Source: Agarophyton chilense
Lineage: Eukaryota; Rhodophyta; Florideophyceae; Gracilariales; Gracilariaceae
Direction of reading: 5' to 3'
DNA length: 64,000 bases
Assembly: GCA_030374765.1 (NCBI GenBank)
Contig: JARGXX010000016.1
Location: 1,736,001-1,800,000 of the forward strand
Shown here in pieces: positions 10,639 through 21,767 of the stretch. The position numbers were made by a program, and so were the translations under genes. Position 1 is the first letter of the stretch. Every line of letters starts with the position of its first letter. The notes under the pieces are model-generated. The model saw only the letters and a program-made list of their open reading frames with translations, was not told the DNA's origin and did not search any database.

Positions 10639-12131
10639 TCAATGGGTTTCCATGAGAGGGTCCAATTGGGAGTAATCCCCTTCATCGTCTTGATCTTCAA
10701 GTTGCGTTTCATCTTTGTTCATCTTCATTGAGAAACACGGTAAATCGTCATCGATTTCTCCTTGGGTTTTCCCTAACGTTTCCAATCGCGATAAAGCGTC
10801 GGCTTTTATGTTAGCCAGTCCCTTTTTATACTTAAATCGGCAATCGAATTCAGATAGTCGTAAGCGCCCACGTGTTAGTCTCCCGGAGGGGTCTGTTATT
10901 GATAACAATCATCGTAGGAACGAATAATCCCTATGGATTGTAAACGTTTCCCCCTGGAGAGAGGGTCGTAAAGTAGTCAGCGCCCACACTACCGCAAGGC
11001 ATTCCTTCTCTGATACGGAGTAATTCTTCTTTGCAGCATTCAGCGTTCGTGACCAGGAAACGATTTGTTTCTTCTGACCGTATGGATGGGTCTGAAAAAG
11101 GGCGCACCCTACCTGATACTCACTGGAGTCGGTATCCAAAGAAAATGGTAGGTTAGGTTTGGGCATGCCAAGATTGGGGCTGTGACCAGTTTTGCCTTCA
11201 AAGTCTAGAAGGCTTCGGGTTCGGCGGGCCCGAATTCCTCGAGCTTAACAGGTTGCCCTTTTCGCAACAATGGGTTCGGTGGAGCTGCAATGTGCGAGTA
11301 GCACGGTATGAATCGTCTGTAGACGTTACATAATCCAAGGAAGGATCGCAATTGGGTCTGTGTGGAAGATGGTTGCGATTCACGGACCGCCGCTGTCTGA
11401 GCTTCATGAATTGAAAGCTCACCAGGCCTCATTATGCGGCCCAAATACTTCACAGTATTAGCGAACCATTCGCATTTATGGAACTTCAAGGTTATAACTG
11501 CTGTCTGCAAGCCCTTGAGGATCTCCTCTACCTGTCGCAGATGACTTTCCATATCTTGGGAGAAGATAATGAAATCGTTCAAATAGACTAGACATGTTTT
11601 CCATTTATACTTCGAAAGCAATATGTCCATGGCGTGCTGGAAAGTTGCTGGAGCATTGGTGAGTCCAAATGGCATCCGCTTGAAACGGTATAGTCCATCA
11701 TGTAACACAAATGTAGTCTTATCCTGATCTTTTTCGGCTACAGGAACCTGCCAATAGCCAGTGTTGGCGTCAGGCGTGGTGAAAACGTTCGCATTTTCTA
11801 AGCTGTCTATATACTCGTCCATGCGAGGCATTGGATATGTATCCCGTATCGAAACTGCGTTGAGTTTCTGGTGGTCGACGAAAAACCGTAAAGAACCATC
11901 AGGTCTTGGTACTAACATCACAGGTGAAGCCCAAGCAGATTGTGCTGCTTCTATTACTCCCGCCTCGAGCATCTTTGCAACATTGTCCTCCTCGATCTGA
12001 CGAGTTCGCGGTCCTGCTCTGTAAGGTGGCTGAGAAATGGAACAAGATCCCGGAACAACATCAATATGATGTTCTGTGGCGGAGATCTTTCCTAGTTTTC
12101 CACACCACATAGGGGCATACTTTTTCAACAT
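10639..12131 (-). pseudogene. Element 1 reverse transcriptase and RNase H
   Basis: The reverse transcriptase shows the fingers-palm signature EAGVIEAAQSAWASPVMLVP, a DANTGYWQVPVAE block, PFGLTNAPATFQ and the active-site region LVYLNDFIIFS. The thumb has LRSFLGLCNVYRRFIP, and RNase H follows with LDTDSSEYQVGCALFQ, SEKECLAVVWAL and DALSRLETLG. These are standard Ty3/gypsy blocks. The frame is interrupted a few times. Confidence 0.9.
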
Positions 12132-12421
12132 TTTTTTATTCTTTCATTATATCCTTCAGGAACATTCTCAAGAACTAGTTCTTCGACCAGCTTGTCTGGG
12201 TTCTTGTGTTCTTCTGTCGTTTGCGACTGCTCTCTGGGACCTTCCCATGCGCCAGTTGATTCGTCTGACACATAGCCAACCACTAGCACTTCTGCGGTAG
12301 AGACAGGAGTCAATAAAACTGCTCTAGGGTGCTGCAGAGCAGCTGCAACGATCTGATTCTTTGGTAAACGATACTCATTATCGGTAAAGTTATTAATGAG
12401 TATTCGGAAGGGTTTGTTCGG

Positions 12422-13174
12422 TTAAACTTGGGCAATGCCATTCGCTGCAAGAAGTCCTCGTCGCTCGTACAAAGCTGCGTTAGGCTGGATTACCACGAGA
12501 CTGTGTCGTTGTGTTATCACTCGTACGCAGGTTTGGGATTGAGCCTTTAACACTGTAGATTTCGATACAAGAAGCTTTGGTGATGTACGACCACGAGCCA
12601 ACTCATATTCCATTGAGGGTGGAAATGGAGCAGCTGTAGGGACTCTTCGTAGTGCTCTTCCCACTATAGGCATTGGCGAGCCATGGTCTAACGTAGTTAG
12701 CCGACTCGGAGGGCTGATTGCTTCGACAAATCTTTCGCAATAATCGCATCCCAGAACCACCGGAGCGGCCAGTGACTCGCAGACAATAAACGTCACCTTC
12801 ACAAAAAAGTGTCCGAGTCATACGAGCAACTTCACTGTTCCGAGTGTTCTCACTGCATTTTTATTAGCATCTCGGATATCCGGCAACGCACCGTAACCAA
12901 TTTGTTTCCGATCGGTGGGTCCTAATTCGGATATTCGAATGAAGTTCGGTCCGGCGCCTTTGTCAGGAACTGTCAGGCGGTGGGTCAATAAATCCTTGTC
13001 CGAGCCGATGTCGGCATAAACTTTATATCTTCTCTTCTGCATTATCATAATAAATTTTTCCCGTTTCGACGGACAATTATAACGTCTCCAAGGACGTTGA
13101 AGTTCACACTCGACCTGTACTCGCTTTCCAACGGACGGATTCAATCCGCTCAACGGAATATGATGAGTCCTCAT
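12422..13174 (-). pseudogene. Element 1 protease and linker to reverse transcriptase
   Basis: The upper part contains the aspartic-protease active-site neighbourhood aligned with DTGAGPNFI of element 2 (here ending GAGPNFIRISELGP) and the downstream LGTVKLLV. The rest (IVCESLAAPVVLGCDYCERF) corresponds to the protease C-terminal flap-side strand and matches VCQKLAAPIILGCDFCDRF of element 2. This retroviral-type protease would mature the Gag-Pol polyprotein. Non-functional here. Confidence 0.8.
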
Positions 13175-13439
13175 CAGAATCTTGGGTCTCCAAGCGCGGA
13201 AACAAGGAGGCGAGTACTCCCTGGTCGAGTCTACGCGATGGAATAGGTACGATCCCCTAGGAGTTCTCTCGCTTAGTTTCCCGACTGAGGCGGATCGTTC
13301 CCCTTTGGGGCTTTGCTTCCAACTTGCGAATTAGCCTGTGCTGCTGCAGTGTTCTGAATCACTGGAGCTCCAGATTGAAGTCCAGGATGGTAGCTAAGCC
13401 ATGCTTTGACCTTCCAGTAGGTACCAGCCGGCACTCTGG

Positions 13440-15354
13440 TTAGCAAATTAACGCTTCACGGCGTGCTGCCGACCTCGGTTGTGATCGAGACGCTATTCGC
13501 ATGTCCACCCATCTAGGTTTTCTATACTTGAATCCTCCTTCCGGGGGTTTCATGTATGCTCGGGATTCTGGGCGTCTGCCCTCCGTAGCCATTAGAGCTT
13601 CTTCCTCTTGGGATTCTGAGTGAGGTAGATTATCTGTGGGCACCGATGAGTGCCAAAAATCCATAAGGTGAAAATCATCGTGTTGCGATTGGTTATCGTG
13701 TCTAACAAATAACGAGTCTCGAGAGCCCACTAGAGATTCCAGGTGAAACACGTTTCGAGTGAACTTCACGGCTTGTTTATGTCTTTCCTCTGCTTTGGAT
13801 GAGCCCAGCGTTGTGGTGTCCCGCTTCATTCCACGAGCTCTTACTGCGTAACCATCAGCTTGCGCAAACTGAACCAACTCCAGAAATGGGGTTCTTTCAT
13901 GCTTTTCTCGAAATCGAGCCACTAGAGATTTGATGTTTGGATGGTGTCCATCGATGAACAAGGTAATGTTGTATTCCGTTGAGTGAACGTTTCCACAGCG
14001 CGTGGCCATTCTGTCAAGCCTCGAGCTGTACTCAGCTTCTCCCTCACCAGGTTTCTTGGTCACATCACGAAGATACAGGATAGACTGTCGGATTGCATTC
14101 GATGTCGCACAGCTTCGAAGTAAGTACTGCACTGCCTCCGGCAAGGATGTCATACCTCCTTCGTCAGCGGTCAGGGATCTGCAAACGGAACGATATTGCT
14201 CGGACGTAAAAGCCGTCAAGAAATATGGTAATGAAACACAACCTTGATTTTCACTCATTTCTAAGGTGTCCGCCTCTGCAATAAAACGGGTAAGGAACTC
14301 GATAAAGAGAATGGGCGTTTTACCATCAAAGAATAGATCATTCAGTTCAATCTTCAACCGCCTAATGCGGTCCTTAACCTTTTGCGGTTTCGAGACCCAA
14401 TGGCTTCTTTTCTCCTCTCTTCAGGCGATAATACCGGTAGTTTAGGTCCTTATGATACAACGGATTCGTAGAAGGAAGTGGCCTGAGACGCCTGTACTTA
14501 GGACCTTTCTTCCTTAATAGAATAGAAGACTTGTTCTTGTTCCTAGAACGGGAACTACGATGATCAGCATTACTGGAGTCGTCAGTGGACATATCCGTCG
14601 AGTCGGACTTGTCAAAACTGGAGTCCTCATCCTCCGATCCTGATGAATCATCACTAGTGTCCGGCTGGAACTTTCTCTTCTTGTGACGTCTTGACTTCGA
14701 TTTCCTCGATCGCTCTTCCCTCAAGGGGGCTTCATTTTCGTCTTTAACGACTTCGGTAGCAGTAGTCTGCGCATTCACCACTGCCTCCAGACGTTCCAGT
14801 CGAGAGTTAACTCGAGTGAGGATTTTCTCAACGTCAACGGTCAGGCCCGATAAGGCCTCCGGAGCATTACCATGTCTTTTCATTACTTGCTTCAAATACT
14901 CTCGCAAGGTTCTCACAACCGCAGACATCGGGTTTGTTTCTTCTCAACGAGCGAATATGCCGTGCTCTCGGCGGAAGCGCTCAACATCCTCGGTAATGAC
15001 CGTAATCTGCGATTTCAATCCAATGATTCGTTTACGATAGGCGTTTGACTAAGATTTGAGATGAAGCACCAGAGTGCGTCAATCATTTTCTTCAGCACGG
15101 GTTACGACCTGTTGGTCTCTAGGTTCATTATGGGAACCATCGGCCTCCATGGCTGGTTCAATAGCCAACTCCACGGGCATGGTTACATCCGAGAGATCTC
15201 GTTTATCAGTCACTGAACAAGAGTGCGTCATCGCCTGACGGTATAGTCGCTCTCCGGCTTCTGTAGATGAGCCGAGCCTCGGTCGCGGCCGGGGGTCTGA
15301 AAGACCCGGGGCACCAGTACTAGACTGGGTCTTCTTTTTCGGCATTCCGAACAA
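13440..15354 (-). pseudogene. Element 1 gag
   Basis: From the 5' end: a short N-terminal segment (15079-15354), a Ser/Asp-rich and basic linker (14374-14928) ending NPLYHKDLNYRYYRLKRGEK, and the capsid region (13440-14357) with LFFDGKTPILFIEFLTRFIA, MTSLPEAVQYLLRSCAT and FIDGHHPNIKSLVARFREKH. The same blocks occur in the gag of element 2 and in the fragment at the right edge of the window. The C-terminal zinc-knuckle part is not well kept. Gag would form the virus-like particle. A few breaks. Confidence 0.85.
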
Positions 15355-15542
15355 ATCTAATGTTCGGAGACGAAATAATTGAGGTCTTCAATTGAATACG
15401 ACGGCATAGTTAACTACGGAACTCCGTAATAGCTGGACGTGGTCGGAAACCGCTCCCGAGATGGTATTCCATTCGAATTAAAGATCCGTATCGATTCCAC
15501 GTTCCAGGTGCGAAATATTTGGACTAGCCAACCACAGTGTTT

Positions 15543-15560
15543 CTAATTCGGGAGACCACT
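15543..15560 (-). other. Element 1 primer-binding site
   Basis: On the - strand, directly after the 5' LTR, comes TGGTCTCCCGAATTAG. TGG is the complement of a tRNA CCA end. Elements 2 and 3 carry nearly the same sequence, so all three seem to use the same tRNA primer. I could not identify which tRNA. Confidence 0.7.
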
Positions 15561-16177
15561 TGTTGTATCTGCTCTACGGAGAGATCAGACACCTACAACA
15601 GTGTTCGAGACTGCCGAATGGGTGCATGCGGCTAAGGGGAAGGTGTGGTAGAGCACATCACTAGCGAGCTAGAATGGGGGTTGTAAGGCCCCACTCGCCA
15701 ATGAGGGTGGTCGGTACTATGGAACGGACAACTACTTGTTGTAGCTTGTCTGGATCTCCGGTTAGAGAATCCTGAACAAGGAACAAGATAGTTTGTAAAT
15801 CTGTTTTTTCTCCTTTACTTTGGAGTCCGCGCTCCCCTCTGTGCCTTATGTACTGTGCACAGGGGTGAGCGCCGCACAAAATAATATCTAGATATAAACT
15901 TGGTTAGCCGATTAACTTCTCTACAGTACGGGATAATGCTTGCCACGTGGCTTCTCACTACAGTATATGCGCCGTTGCCAATCCGGTGTTTCCCTACAAA
16001 GGGTCGAATCGGATGCGCCGTGGCAGACCAAGATCCCACGTGTAACATACCACCTCACGGACCATCTGCGGGGTTCCGCTTCATAACTTCATCCTAGTCG
16101 TTGCACACACTTATGAGTATCATTATACTTAGCCAAAAAAATCTTCCATTGGAATTCCGACAGTGCAGATTACTACA
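15561..16177 (-). repeat. Element 1, 5' LTR
   Basis: Direct partner of 5747-6364, beginning TGTTGTATCT and ending TTACTACA. The primer-binding site lies against its inner edge. Confidence 0.92.
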
Positions 16178-17214
16178 TATACCCTATCCTCCACTCAATC
16201 ACCATCCTTTGCTTCCTTATGTCGCGGATGTGTGCGCTCATGAAGTGCCACTCGGTGCTCTCGTTGGCCTTAAAGGGCACCACCAGGTCCCCGTCATCAG
16301 CGAAGCCCATGTCCGCCATACCGTGCTGCCCTTCGGAGAGGTATGCGTCTCCATTTTGATACACATCAGAGTCTTCATAAAGCATACGGTCGCTCTCTGC
16401 CCCCTTGTCCTTGATCTATAAACGAATAAAGCGGCCGGGTAGGTCTCAATACACGAGAAGTGCAAAGACGTGTTTGGGCGTGTAACCGTCGTTTGCGCGT
16501 TCTTGGTCATGGTCGTCGCCGGGCCTGAATCTATTTGCCTTTTTACCATCTACGAAAAACACATACTGCGGGAATCCGATTAAGAGACCACCGCTCTCCT
16601 TCCGTTCATCTTTATCGGGCCAACATATGAGACGGAGGTCAACTGCACGTAACGCCTTGAAGACGCCGAACAGAGCGTGGTGGAAGTAGTTGGAAACCAT
16701 AATAAAAGAAAAAAAGAACTTCATCGCGGCCTGTTCTACGCCAACACCACCCGCTTTCGGGCCTCCTAGAACGAAATGGAAGAGAAAGAGTGTGTCTTCT
16801 GTCTGTAGTCTGTGTTTCCGATTTTGCCGCATGCTGTTTGCTTTATGTCTTAGCTCATGACGCACGTTCATGGGCTGCTGGTCCAGGGCGTACGAGATAC
16901 AGGAGGTCGTCAAACTCTTCACGACTGATGTGGATGAGTTTATCAAAGAGACCTACGTCGGGATCGTCGTTTTGCACGCACGCATAGAACGTGCTGTGCT
17001 TGCGTTGCGCGCATATTGCCTTCGCGTGGCCATCGGAAGTGTGTCCACGACCAGGGCCTAAGAGGTCTTCGTCTGGACCCGATACATCCTCCTGCTTTTG
17101 CATGCAGAGCGTGGCATAAAGAGAGGAGGAATGGGCTAGAAGTTGGACCGTGTGTGCCGAAACGGCTGCAGCCTGCCGCATAAGTATCATGCCTATTATA
17201 TTGTCATCGTCCAT
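16173..17214 (-). pseudogene. Harbinger 1 transposase, N-terminal and catalytic part
   Basis: From the ATG at 17214 the frame encodes an N-terminal region with HISREEFDDLLYLVRPGP, then, after a frame change near 16,880, TEDTLFLFHFVLGGPKAGGV and a helix typical of the Harbinger helix-turn-helix. The DDE nuclease follows: FPQYVFFVDGKKANRF carries the first aspartate, a later stretch holds the second, and VIEWRIGY holds the glutamate. At least two further frame changes occur, near 16,450 and 16,380, so the gene is dead. Known role: cut-and-paste transposase with a preference for TWA-like targets. The last part of the gene lies on the far side of the LTR insertion. The VDGK and EWxIG motifs make the family call firm. 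Confidence 0.85.
16178..16182. repeat. Target-site duplication TATAC, right of element 1
   Basis: Identical partner of the pentamer at 5742-5746. The pair fixes both ends of LTR element 1 to the base and shows that the two LTRs belong to one insertion. Confidence 0.9.
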
Positions 17215-17309
17215 GGTCTACGGTAGGTAGCCCATCTCGTGGTTGGATTCGTTGTGTCGCACACACTCTCTGAAACACCAGCATAAACTGCTAACGAGCT
17301 GTAATTCTG

Positions 17310-17383
17310 TGATACGAACAGCTGAAATATCGGCCTTTAGATTTACCAGATTTGTTCTTAGTTAAAAACCTCTAATAGGGCCC
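17310..17383 (-). repeat. Right terminal inverted repeat of Harbinger 1
   Basis: This is the partner of the left repeat at 4192-4265; the outermost bases on the - strand read GGGCCCTATTAGAGG. It lies about 100 bases upstream of the transposase start at 17214. Confidence 0.65.
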
Positions 17384-18920
17384 ATTCTTATGATGGATTT
17401 CTTGGCCGGGGCGAAATAGTCGAAAGATACATCGAAAATTTGGAGGTTGGGAATGATCCCAAGATATCACCCCAGGCAGAACAGGAGGCTCGCCACATCG
17501 CATCTTATCTCTACACTTTCATTCTCCAATACCGGAGATATGTCAATCAAGCAATCTTCGATAATCTTTGGATAAAAACTGCGATCAGAGGTCTATTTTG
17601 TTTTTTCAACGTCGAACAAGATCACCAATCGAATCCCATATCGAGTCGATCGGCACATTGGCTAAACTACGAACATCTTCTGGATATATCTGGTTCTGGG
17701 AGACTCACAAGCATTGATCTATGGCAGTACTTGAACATCTTCCGGATTCAGTCTACGAAGGCGACAGCAGCAATTCAAGCAAACGCAAAAACACGCTCCT
17801 GAAATCCCACGAATCGATGATACAGTCTACTTGACAGATCCTCCGGACTTGTCCGTACCTACCGTCGATCTGTCAGACTCGGATTCCCAAGATGATGAAG
17901 CCTTTATGGCGATGCGTGTAAATCGATCTCAACCGTTGTTTTCCACCCGTCGTGGCGGTCTCATTGGCTATTCATTTTATGGTCGAAACCATTCGAGTGC
18001 GGAATGCACACTTCCTGCAAAGGATTTGAATCGCATTTATACGAATTATGACGCCCTTTCGGTGAAAGAGAGAACCCTAGTACCGAATATTATGTATTGG
18101 AGAACCAATAAATGGTTCGGAATTGCGATTATTCGTCAGGATGGAACACCTGTGATTTGCGATGCTGAAGTATCGAAATCCGGATCGCCCGTTCGAAAGA
18201 GGGCCCCGGTGGCGAATAAACCGTTTCGGTCGGAAAACTAGATGGGGGAGCCCTTATAGAGTCAGTACCCGTCGACTTCTAGGTATAAGACACCGAGAAA
18301 ACGCTTCTTTGCTCCCCAAAATGTAGACCCAAGATTCTCCTGTGGAGAGGAAAATGTCCGTCACGTGGAACTCATGTGCCGACAAACTACATTCTTCAAC
18401 GTCCTTGGAGAGGTATCTCCAATTCTCTTGTTCTGTTCAGACAAAACTATAGAGTTTACACCGACCTCGATCTTAATTCAAAACTCACTTCACCGAAGAA
18501 CAAACGCTCTGGATTATGAATTTCATTACAATCACATCCAGCAATAAGATCTTGCTGATGCAGATATATCTCTTTTGAGCTTTGAACCGTTTCCAGAAAT
18601 GCGTGCATCGCATAATCGAGATATTCGAGCTCTCGGCTCGCTGTTTCTGAATATTCAGATTGAAACTCAGAAGTTTGGAGTGTTATTCATTGTATGTGAC
18701 AAGATATTGACTCCGACGGTACTCAGAAACCAGTTAAGTAATCAATTGATTCAGTCGATACTTCCGACGAAAGCGACTGTTGTACTGTGTGATGGTTTAA
18801 CCATTCCGTGTGTCTGGAGGCCGTCTCAAAACTCAGATGACTGGATGCTACCACCGCCCCAGAGAAATTCCTAGGCTAGTGGGAGAATTCCTCCTAAGGT
18901 TTGGTGTTCCGATACAGTGC
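17384..18920 (+). mobile_element. Old gypsy relic: gag C-terminus and protease region
   Basis: Open stretches on + resemble parts of gypsy gag and pol. At 17,930-18,110 a knuckle-like region (GLIGYSFYGRNHSSAECTLP) is followed by YDALSVKERTLVPNIMYW, matching the tail of element 2 gag (YEALTPVEKRIVPMTSYL). At about 18,620-18,830 a segment (LGSLFLNIQIETQKFGVLFI) corresponds to the strand after the protease active site in element 3. No LTRs were found; it is a heavily decayed fragment with many breaks. Its left limit coincides with the end of Harbinger 1, so Harbinger may have inserted into it or beside it. Confidence 0.65.
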
Positions 18921-20410
18921 TGATTTCAGCTCTCTCTATAGCGTGAGTATTTGCGACGACAAGGCACTTTGGTAAGATGATGATTTCACTTAGGGATCGG
19001 CTTTCCAAGACACAAAGTCTGCTTCCTGTAAAAGGAATTATTCACGTCTGACCCTACCAAGCTTTAAGAGATCTCATGGCTAGCACCTCACTGTGAGACA
19101 TGAAGATCTTGAAATAACAAACAATTGGGAAAGTACTCGCTCATCCGTAGATTTCTTTACAATTCGATATGACATTGGACTCGATGTTCGAGAAGTTCCT
19201 GCTGAAAAACCTGTGTCCAATGTCAAATTTGGATACCGGAAAGCCGTTCTCTGACTGGGTCGCCAAATCCGATCATATTACGGAAAGTTGAAGTTCGGTC
19301 GTCTTGAAGAATATCGCATTTGTGAAGGTTTTTTTCTGTTTTGCCAATTTCTGCGATATCGGCTACTAAAATTGCTGATAACAGTTCTGAGCTGGTTATA
19401 CATCTTCTTTACACACCGTTTCGATCTCTTCTTTCTACTAGTGGGAATACTTGAATGTCTAAAACAGTTCCGCTCAAAGAAAACTGCAAGTCTTTTTGGA
19501 CCGCTTTTATTCGTGTAATCAAATACGAATCAGATGGGGTTAATTACTGTGTCAAATATCAGTTCACTCCGCGGAAGCGGCGAAATATGACTAGCAACCC
19601 TGAAACGTCTAATTGAAATCCTCTACATGGATGGTCCTCGACAAAAGCTCGTTTATATCCGCTCTCTTAGCGTAGTTCTGGAATATGGTTACGTTTTATG
19701 TCTTTCCAGTACCGTCTAATGTTTGATTCATTTCTTGCACTTACATTGGTTTCTTACATTTCATGATAGATCCCTGGGTTGTCTTTCGAACTCACCAGTA
19801 TCATCAGTGTCAAATTTGACCGTGATGGGACGGTCGCAACTGCCGCAAAGCGCTGCACTATCGAAAGTGTCACGTTATCGCGTTGCCTGGCTGAAAATGG
19901 TTACAACCGTCGTTGCAATTGAGAGCGTAATCAATAATTCCGGAACTGGCTACCTTAGTCGCGTCGATACCCATTGGTATTCCTGGGGGGAAAGGGGGGG
20001 GGGGGGGAGGATCTCCTTTTTTTCACTCGATTCACAAGGATTACTGTTCACAAATGTCGAAAATCATGCGTCCGCGCTTTCGCGTTTATGACTTTGGAAA
20101 GATCACTCCAAACATCGGACGGATATTGAACACTACCTCCGATGCTTGCGTTTCGGACATGTGGACTTGAAGTCACACTACGACGTTCAATCCGTTTTGC
20201 ATGCGCTGACTGACAAGCCCCTAGAGCATCTCCACCACTTGCGTGTTCCAATCCAAAGTATGACCACGTGTGTCGTATGAACTGGTGGATCCGATATTTT
20301 AAAATGTTCTTCAACACTGCTCTTCAACGCGAGCGTTTGAAGCACTACTTGACCCACCCATATTTCCAAATTTTCAATTCAAAGTTTCAAAGCCTGAAGG
20401 CACCTACAAC
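18921..20410. other. No supportable gene; contains a poly-G tract
   Basis: Short open stretches only, none recognisable. At 19985-20008 there is a G tract broken once by AAA, the longest homopolymer-like run in the window and a possible G-quadruplex or assembly weak spot. The stretch 20,050-20,400 has some coding-like character on + just upstream of the Harbinger 2 transposase, but no domain that I can name. Confidence 0.5.
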
Positions 20411-21767
20411 ATGACTGGAAAGGACTTCATTCTCGGGCAAACAGAAGATGAGGAAGCCTTTCTCGCAGTTGCGTTTTGGACACAAATGGTCCATATTGCC
20501 ATAGTCGCCATTCCAAAAGGCCGTAAAGGTGGTTCTGTTCAGGAAAAGCTCCAAACATTCCAAGAAACTTCAACAGTATTTATGTATAATACATGGGAAA
20601 GTACTTCTGGTCTCAGAACACACACCGCCCGGGAACAAGTCTGTACGGCCCGCAACAATCATCCAAGAAAAGGGCGGTTTCGCATGCCGCAGTCTGTTTT
20701 TGAAAATATTCTGTTTGGTGTAGTGCAGAACAGCAGTTATTTTCGACACGGGCTGAGACCGGATGGGAAAGGTCGCATGGGTATATCGCCACTTATCAAA
20801 GTGATTTGTGCCTTGCAAAAAATTGCGTACGATATACGGAGCGACCTGGCAGAAGATATGTTTGACGTGTCGGAGACGACCGCTGCCGACTGCCTGGAGC
20901 ACTTTTGCACTGCAGTCGAATCTGCGTTCAGAGCAAAGTATCTCCGTAACCCAAGTAGTGAGGACCTAATCTGCATTGAACGTTAATTTGCAGAAATTGG
21001 TTTCTCCGGTTGTATAGGATGTTTAGACTGTGCCGGTTGGGAGTGGAAGAATTTCCCGAAAGAGAGACAGGGTGTGATGTTGGGGAAAGAAAGACGACCA
21101 GTATTAAGGATGGAGGTTATCGCAGATCTGGATGTGTGGATATAGTCCTTTCAATTTGGACTGCCGGGTGGTTTCAATGATCTCAATGTGTTGGAAGTGA
21201 GCACCCACTTCGACAGAGTTCTATCTGGTACATTTCCGTTCATGAAGCCGTCCTATACAGTCGATGGGGTCCTTTTCACGTGGTATTACTATCTCACCGA
21301 CGGCATCTATCCAACATGGATAGTATTCATGCAGACAATTGGCATGCCGCTCACCAACAAAGAGAAATTGTACGCCAAACAGCAGGAAACTGTCCGCAAA
21401 TGTGTAGGGCGTCTTTTTGGAGTTCTATATAGACGGTACCGCAGTCGCTTTGTCCCATCCGAGAAGATGTCCGCCGCAAAGTTGCAAAACATCGCTTTGA
21501 CGGCTGCTATCATGCACAAAATGAAAGACAAATTGAGGAAGTAATCCTACACAAGTGATGGTAGTGGGAGAGTTTCGCGCTATTATGAAGAGCAAGACGA
21601 TACCACCGATACGGTTTTGGAGAAAGTGAATGAAAGCGTTTTACATGGTGGTCTGGATCGCGTTTACGTTGCAGAAGACATAAAGCTCCCTGCTCTACAC
21701 TGCATGCTGAAAGCGGCTGTGATTAATCATATCTGTAACACGTTCGGTAGCAAAATTCAAGTGTGAG
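20411..21767 (+). pseudogene. PIF/Harbinger transposase 2, three in-frame stops
   Basis: A single frame runs from the ATG to a TGA at about 21767, interrupted only by TAA at 20984-20986, TAG at 21143-21145 and TAA at 21542-21544; no frameshift is needed. The N-terminal part has the Harbinger lead-in (GRFRMPQSVFENILF, GRMGISPLIKVICAL, DVSETTAADCLEHF). The nuclease follows with CIGCLDCAGWEWKNFP (first aspartate), PGGFNDLNVLEVS (second aspartate) and YAKQQETVRKCVGRLFG (glutamate). This is the group called plant transposon protein in family databases. Full length would be about 450 residues, normal for the family. The stops suggest a recently dead copy. Different in sequence from Harbinger 1. Confidence 0.88.

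Larger units (their letters stand above)
5747..16177 (-). mobile_element. LTR element 1: Ty3/gypsy chromovirus, complete length, broken
   Basis: Two direct LTRs of 618 and 617 bases, starting TG and ending CA, enclose gag, protease, reverse transcriptase, RNase H, integrase and a degraded chromodomain, all on the - strand in that order. An additional antisense gene lies on the + strand between pol and the 3' LTR. The LTRs differ at roughly 10% of positions by eye, so the insertion is old. The coding parts carry around ten breaks in total, so it is a fossil. It is inserted in the transposase gene of Harbinger 1. The chromodomain and order of pol domains place it among chromoviruses. Confidence 0.92.
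4188..17383. mobile_element. PIF/Harbinger transposon 1, split by LTR element 1
   Basis: The outer ends carry imperfect terminal inverted repeats: the left end reads ATAATAGATGGTTTTAACT and the right end, on the other strand, CTATTAGAGGTTTTTAACT. Inside lie a coiled-coil protein gene on + (left) and a DDE transposase on - (right), the usual two-gene layout of PIF/Harbinger. LTR element 1 (5747-16177) sits inside the 3' part of the transposase gene, so the transposon proper is only about 2.8 kb. A 3-base target duplication is expected for the family, but the flanks (TTT on the left, ATT on the right) do not match cleanly, so the exact ends are uncertain by a few bases. The right end abuts an old gypsy gag relic. 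Confidence 0.75.
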
